Shown in pieces: positions 61,346 through 64,000 of a stretch of 64,000 nt of DNA. Source of the DNA: Methylobacterium sp. J-078 (GTDB lineage Bacteria > Pseudomonadota > Alphaproteobacteria > Rhizobiales > Beijerinckiaceae); the NCBI RefSeq assembly GCF_022829285.1, contig NZ_JAKSYI010000120.1, positions 238,239-302,238 of the forward strand, read 5' to 3'. How positions within the stretch are numbered: the stretch's first letter is position 1; each line of letters starts with the position of its first letter. The notes below the pieces were generated by a model. The model had not been told where the DNA came from, made no database searches, and saw nothing but the letters and a program-made list of their open reading frames with translations. The position numbers and the translations under genes are program-made.

Positions 61346-62515
61346 TCAGTGTGGGTCGGGGACGGCGGCCGTCTTGCCGCCCGTCCAGGCAACCGGATTG
61401 ACGGCCATGCCGGGCTGGATCTTCTGGAAGCCCTCCACCACCACGGTTTCGCCGGCCTTCAGCCCCTCCTCGACGATCCAGCCGGTGTCAGTGAGCGCGC
61501 CGGTGCGCAGCGGTCGCAGGGCGGCCTTTCCGTCCGCGACGACGTAGGCCTGGGCCTCGCCGGCGCTGCTGCGCTGGATCGCCTGCGCCGGGACGACGAC
61601 GGCATCGGCCTTCATGCCCTGTGCGAGGCGCACGCGGACATAGGTCCCCGGCAGCAGGGCGGCCTTCGGATTCGGGAACGTCGCGCGCAGGCTGACCTGT
61701 CCGGTTCCGGGATCGACGCTGACGTCGGTGAACAGCAAGCGACCGGCGGTCGGGTACAGGCCACCGTCCGTCTGGACCAGCCTCACCTCCGTCGCCTCCT
61801 TGCCGGCGGCGCGCTCGACGAGCCGGCCCGGATCCGAGGCGGAGGCGTTGAAGTCGGCGAAGATCGGGTCGATCTGCTGGATCACCGCGAGCTTCGTGGC
61901 GTCGCTCTGGTTCACCAGCGCACCTTCGGTGATGAGCGCGCGTCCGATGCGGCCATCGATGGGAGCCCGCACGGTGGCGAAGTCGAGGTCGATCCGAGCC
62001 CGGGCGAGCTGCGCCTTGGCGCTCGCCACGTCGGCCTCGGCCTGGCGCAGGGTCGCGACCGCGATGTCGCTCTGCGCCGTGCTAGCCGCCTGCCGCTCCA
62101 GAAGCGTCTCGGTCCGCTCCGATTGCTTCAGCGCCTGGATGCGGGTGGCCTCGGCCTTGGCGACCGCCGCGATCCTGGCGTCGACCTCGGCCCTGTAGAT
62201 CGCCGGGTCGATCCGGAAGAGCACGTCGCCCTTCCGCACGAGGCTGCCCTCCTCGAAGGCACGCTCCTGGATGATGCCGGAAACCTGCGCCCGAACCTCG
62301 GCCACGCGGGTCGAGGCGAGCCGCCCCGGCAGGTCGAGCATGCGTGGTACGGTGGTCGCCGCCACGGTCACGGTCGACACGTCCATGGGCGGCGTCTCAG
62401 CCCCGGCCGTGGTCGGGTCGGTGGCGCTCGGCTTGCAGCCGAACAGGGCCAGGATCACGATGCAGGGCGTGATCACCGGGACGATGGGCAGGCGTCTACG
62501 TTCACGCTCTCGCAT
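61346..62515 (-). CDS. RND efflux periplasmic adaptor (MFP) lipoprotein, pump 2
   Basis: 389 residues. A lipoprotein signal (VVIL-type ITPCIVILALFGC, Cys ~27) anchors it in the inner membrane, as AcrA/MexA. VRAQVSGIIQERAFEEGSLV RKGDVLFRID and ATVRAPIDGRIGRALITEGA form the split lipoyl domain around a coiled-coil hairpin. VPAQAIQRSSAGEAQAYVVA is in the barrel/membrane-proximal part. It sits between the tetR and RND genes. Confidence 0.95.
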   Translation of the reverse strand: MRERERRRLPIVPVITPCIVILALFGCKPSATDPTTAGAETPPMDVSTVTVAATTVPRMLDLPGRLASTRVAEVRAQVSGIIQERAFEEGSLVRKGDVLFRIDPAIYRAEVDARIAAVAKAEATRIQALKQSERTETLLERQAASTAQSDIAVATLRQAEADVASAKAQLARARIDLDFATVRAPIDGRIGRALITEGALVNQSDATKLAVIQQIDPIFADFNASASDPGRLVERAAGKEATEVRLVQTDGGLYPTAGRLLFTDVSVDPGTGQVSLRATFPNPKAALLPGTYVRVRLAQGMKADAVVVPAQAIQRSSAGEAQAYVVADGKAALRPLRTGALTDTGWIVEEGLKAGETVVVEGFQKIQPGMAVNPVAWTGGKTAAVPDPH

Positions 62516-62579
62516 GGGTCGGCGGGTCCTCGGTCCGGGATGATCCGGGATGATGAGAAGGAGGGTGCGGTGGGACCGC

Positions 62580-63143
62580 TCAGTCGGGAAGCGTCATCGC
62601 CACCAATCGCTCGCGGAGGGCGGAGAGGTCCGGCATCGGGCCGCCATCCTCGCGCAGGAGGCCGGCGAGCCAGACCCCGTCGGCGGCCAGCCGAACGATC
62701 TCAAGGGTCGGATGATCGTCGGTCGCGCGGTGCCGCCGGACGAACTTGGCGAACCACTCCGCCGTCACACGGCGTAGACTCGGTTCGGTCAGGGACGAAA
62801 TGTAGAGGGCCGTCCACTGGCTGCCCTGGTTCAACATCAGGTCGTCCAGGGTGACCGTCACGTAGGCCCGGGTGAACCGGCCGAATGGGTGCGGATCGGT
62901 CGCCATGGCCGCCTCGATGTCCGCGTCGAGCTTCTCCAGGAGTTCGGCGACCACGGCGTCGATCAGGGCCTGCTTGCTCGCGAAGTGGTGGAACATCGCG
63001 CCCTTGGTGACGCCCGCCGCCTCGCAGACCGCCTGCACCGTCACGGCGGCGAGCCCTTGCTCGATGGCCAGATGGGCCGCGCACTCGAGGAGCGTGCGCC
63101 GGACTAGCTCCGGTTGCTTCTTGCGGCGAGACGCGGCCTCCAC
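62580..63143 (-). CDS. TetR-family repressor of the efflux operon
   Basis: About 187 residues. The HTH is at ~10-60: ECAAHLAIEQGLAAVTVQAV then CEAAGVTKGAMFHHFASKQA LIDAVV. The C-terminal ligand domain holds a helix with FGRFTRAYVTVTLDDLMLNQ. GTG 63143 begins 2 bp after the SMR stop. It lies within the operon it probably controls; the palindrome at 63525-63538 is the likely operator. Confidence 0.92.
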   Translation of the reverse strand: MEAASRRKKQPELVRRTLLECAAHLAIEQGLAAVTVQAVCEAAGVTKGAMFHHFASKQALIDAVVAELLEKLDADIEAAMATDPHPFGRFTRAYVTVTLDDLMLNQGSQWTALYISSLTEPSLRRVTAEWFAKFVRRHRATDDHPTLEIVRLAADGVWLAGLLREDGGPMPDLSALRERLVAMTLPD

Positions 63144-63145
63144 GG

Positions 63146-63490
63146 TCAGTGCCCCGTCGCGGTCGAGAACGCCTGCATCACCACGACGCCACCGACGATC
63201 ATGCCGATGCCGACGAGCGCGGGCAGGTCGAGGGATTGCTTGAACACCGTCGCCCCGATCACGGCCGTCAGGATGACGCCCACCCCGCTCCAGATGGCGT
63301 AGGCGATCCCGAGCGGCATCACTTTCAGGGCGTGCGTCATCAGGTAGAACGCCCCGGCATAGAACGCCGCCATCGCCAGCGTCGGTCCGAGGCGGGTGAA
63401 CTGCTCGGACTTCTGCAGGAAGGTCGTGCCGGCGACCTCGCACACGATGGCGACGGTCAGGGCAGCGTAGGCGACGGCTTGGCTCGGCAT
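63146..63490 (-). CDS. Small multidrug resistance (SMR) transporter
   Basis: 114 residues, four membrane helices. The essential proton/substrate Glu is present in AALTVAIVCEVAGTTFLQKS, and YAIWSGVGVILTAVIG is the SMR signature. It exports small cations or guanidinium-type compounds as an antiparallel dimer. It is the first gene of the operon, directly behind the promoter/operator. Confidence 0.94.
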   Translation of the reverse strand: MPSQAVAYAALTVAIVCEVAGTTFLQKSEQFTRLGPTLAMAAFYAGAFYLMTHALKVMPLGIAYAIWSGVGVILTAVIGATVFKQSLDLPALVGIGMIVGGVVVMQAFSTATGH

Positions 63491-63524
63491 GGTCTCACCA
63501 GTGAAACGATGGGTTCATACATAC

Positions 63525-63538
63525 ATACCATTCGGTAT
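63525..63538. promoter_or_regulatory. Probable TetR operator inside the SMR promoter
   Basis: ATACC-ATTC-GGTAT is a perfect inverted repeat. On the minus strand a -35-like TTGAAA (63545-63540) and a -10-like TATGTA (63523-63518), 16 bp apart, bracket it, so a bound repressor would block polymerase. ATACC/GGTAT half-sites of this kind are known for AcrR-like TetR repressors. Assignment to the TetR gene in this operon is inference. Confidence 0.65.
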
Positions 63539-63573
63539 CTTTCAAGGGCCTCAGCCTCGTCTGACGGCGAGGT

Positions 63574-63597
63574 GGAGGTATCCATGATGCTACCTCC
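63574..63597 (-). other. Short hairpin with CCTCC/GGAGG arms
   Basis: GGAGGTA (63574-63580) and TACCTCC (63591-63597) form a 7-bp stem with a 10-nt loop upstream of the efflux promoter. Its arms match the Shine-Dalgarno core and its complement. It may be part of an untranslated transcript or chance. The rest of 63491-63805 shows no gene. Confidence 0.25.
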
Positions 63598-63805
63598 TTC
63601 AGCGCCGGCGAGAGGCGGCACCATGGTGACGACGGTGGGATATCGTGACCGGCCCTATCCCGACCAGACATCAGGACGAGGAACGGTGTTCTCTCTGTGT
63701 TCCGAGGCACGCGAAGGGACGGGCTTGAGGGAGAATTCTGATGGAATCCGGAGTGACGAGACGGGAGGGTTCAGGTATCGCTTTCCCGGGCGTCCTCGCC
63801 CTGCC

Positions 63806-63881
63806 GGGCCTGTAGCTCAATGGTTAGAGCCGACCGCTCATAACGGTCTGGTTGCAGGTTCGAGTCCTGCCGGGCCCACCA
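63806..63881 (+). tRNA. CAU-anticodon tRNA, probably tRNA-Ile2 (lysidine type)
   Basis: The acceptor strands GGGCCTG and CGGGCCC pair, followed by A and an encoded CCA; 76 nt. The anticodon stem GACCG/CGGTC encloses CTCATAA, giving CAT. It could be elongator tRNA-Met, but the acceptor has C4-G69 and C5-G68, the pairs reported as positive determinants for the lysidine synthetase TilS. The D-arm AGCTCAATGGTTAGAGC also resembles E. coli tRNA-Ile2. I therefore favour Ile2. Confidence 0.9.
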
Positions 63882-64000
63882 CCTTTTCCCCTCTGTAGAC
63901 CACTCGAAATCGACCCGTCGGCGGAGCCTTCCCGGGGCGGCCGGAACCGAAACCGGAACCGCAAACGTGTTTTGACCCCACTCGGAGGCTCTCCGGCGGG

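Overview
The window is high-GC DNA (mostly 65-70% by eye) with alphaproteobacterial gene content and order: yceD/plsX/fabH/ihfA/merR, an NDUFS4-like complex I subunit, a CBP3-type bc1 chaperone, an HWE histidine kinase and a Rhizobiales-type Tgt. The protein style and the oxalate/formate genes fit Methylobacterium or a close relative. That is my inference from family memory, not a database result.

Layout. 1-711: end of tgt, then tRNA-Lys. 720-3240: phage-tail-like DNA, namely an exported beta-helix tailspike-like protein and a tail-gene remnant. 3300-7600: a molybdate-regulator-like HTH/PBP protein, an IHF-beta-like protein, a LysR regulator and a divergent oxalate/formate (OFA) transporter broken by one frameshift. 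7800-11640: a small YPDV-type protein, two overlapping PilZ-like genes, a membrane GGDEF-EAL protein and two tandem terminators. 11700-18500: an MHS-type transporter divergent from cyoABCD-surf1 (cytochrome bo3 quinol oxidase). 18760-20400: a hydroquinone-type hydrolase/dioxygenase pair. 21200-24600: tRNA-Pro(GGG), a small membrane protein, a glycosyltransferase and an Old Yellow Enzyme. 24700-30030: an HWE kinase, a HAD phosphatase, a NepR-like small protein and a hybrid kinase. 30100-35830: bamE, CBP3, yceD, plsX, fabH, ihfA, merR and a secreted protein. 36060-41050: the PrkA/YeaH/SpoVR stress operon. 41100-44300: a small membrane peptide, NDUFS4-like protein, tRNA-Pro(UGG), an AT-rich FkbM methyltransferase, and small PilZ and hypothetical proteins. 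44500-47900: a GST, a zinc-ribbon/MBL protein, a GT4 glycosyltransferase and a rhodanese. 48000-52480: RND efflux pair 1. 52680-57780: a stressosome-type operon. 58100-63540: an SMR-TetR-MFP-RND efflux operon with a visible operator. 63806: a CAU tRNA, probably tRNA-Ile2.

The most notable system is the translationally coupled minus-strand operon at 57774-52682. It encodes RsbR, RsbS, RsbT, a protein with both an RsbW-like ATPase and a SpoIIE phosphatase domain, a hybrid histidine kinase whose N-terminus is a second RsbT-like ATPase domain, and a GAF protein. No sigma-B, RsbV or RsbW gene is present. The fusion suggests that stressosome partner switching feeds a phosphorelay. A second stress-signalling group lies at 24697-30031, where an orphan NepR-like protein sits between an HWE kinase and a hybrid kinase.
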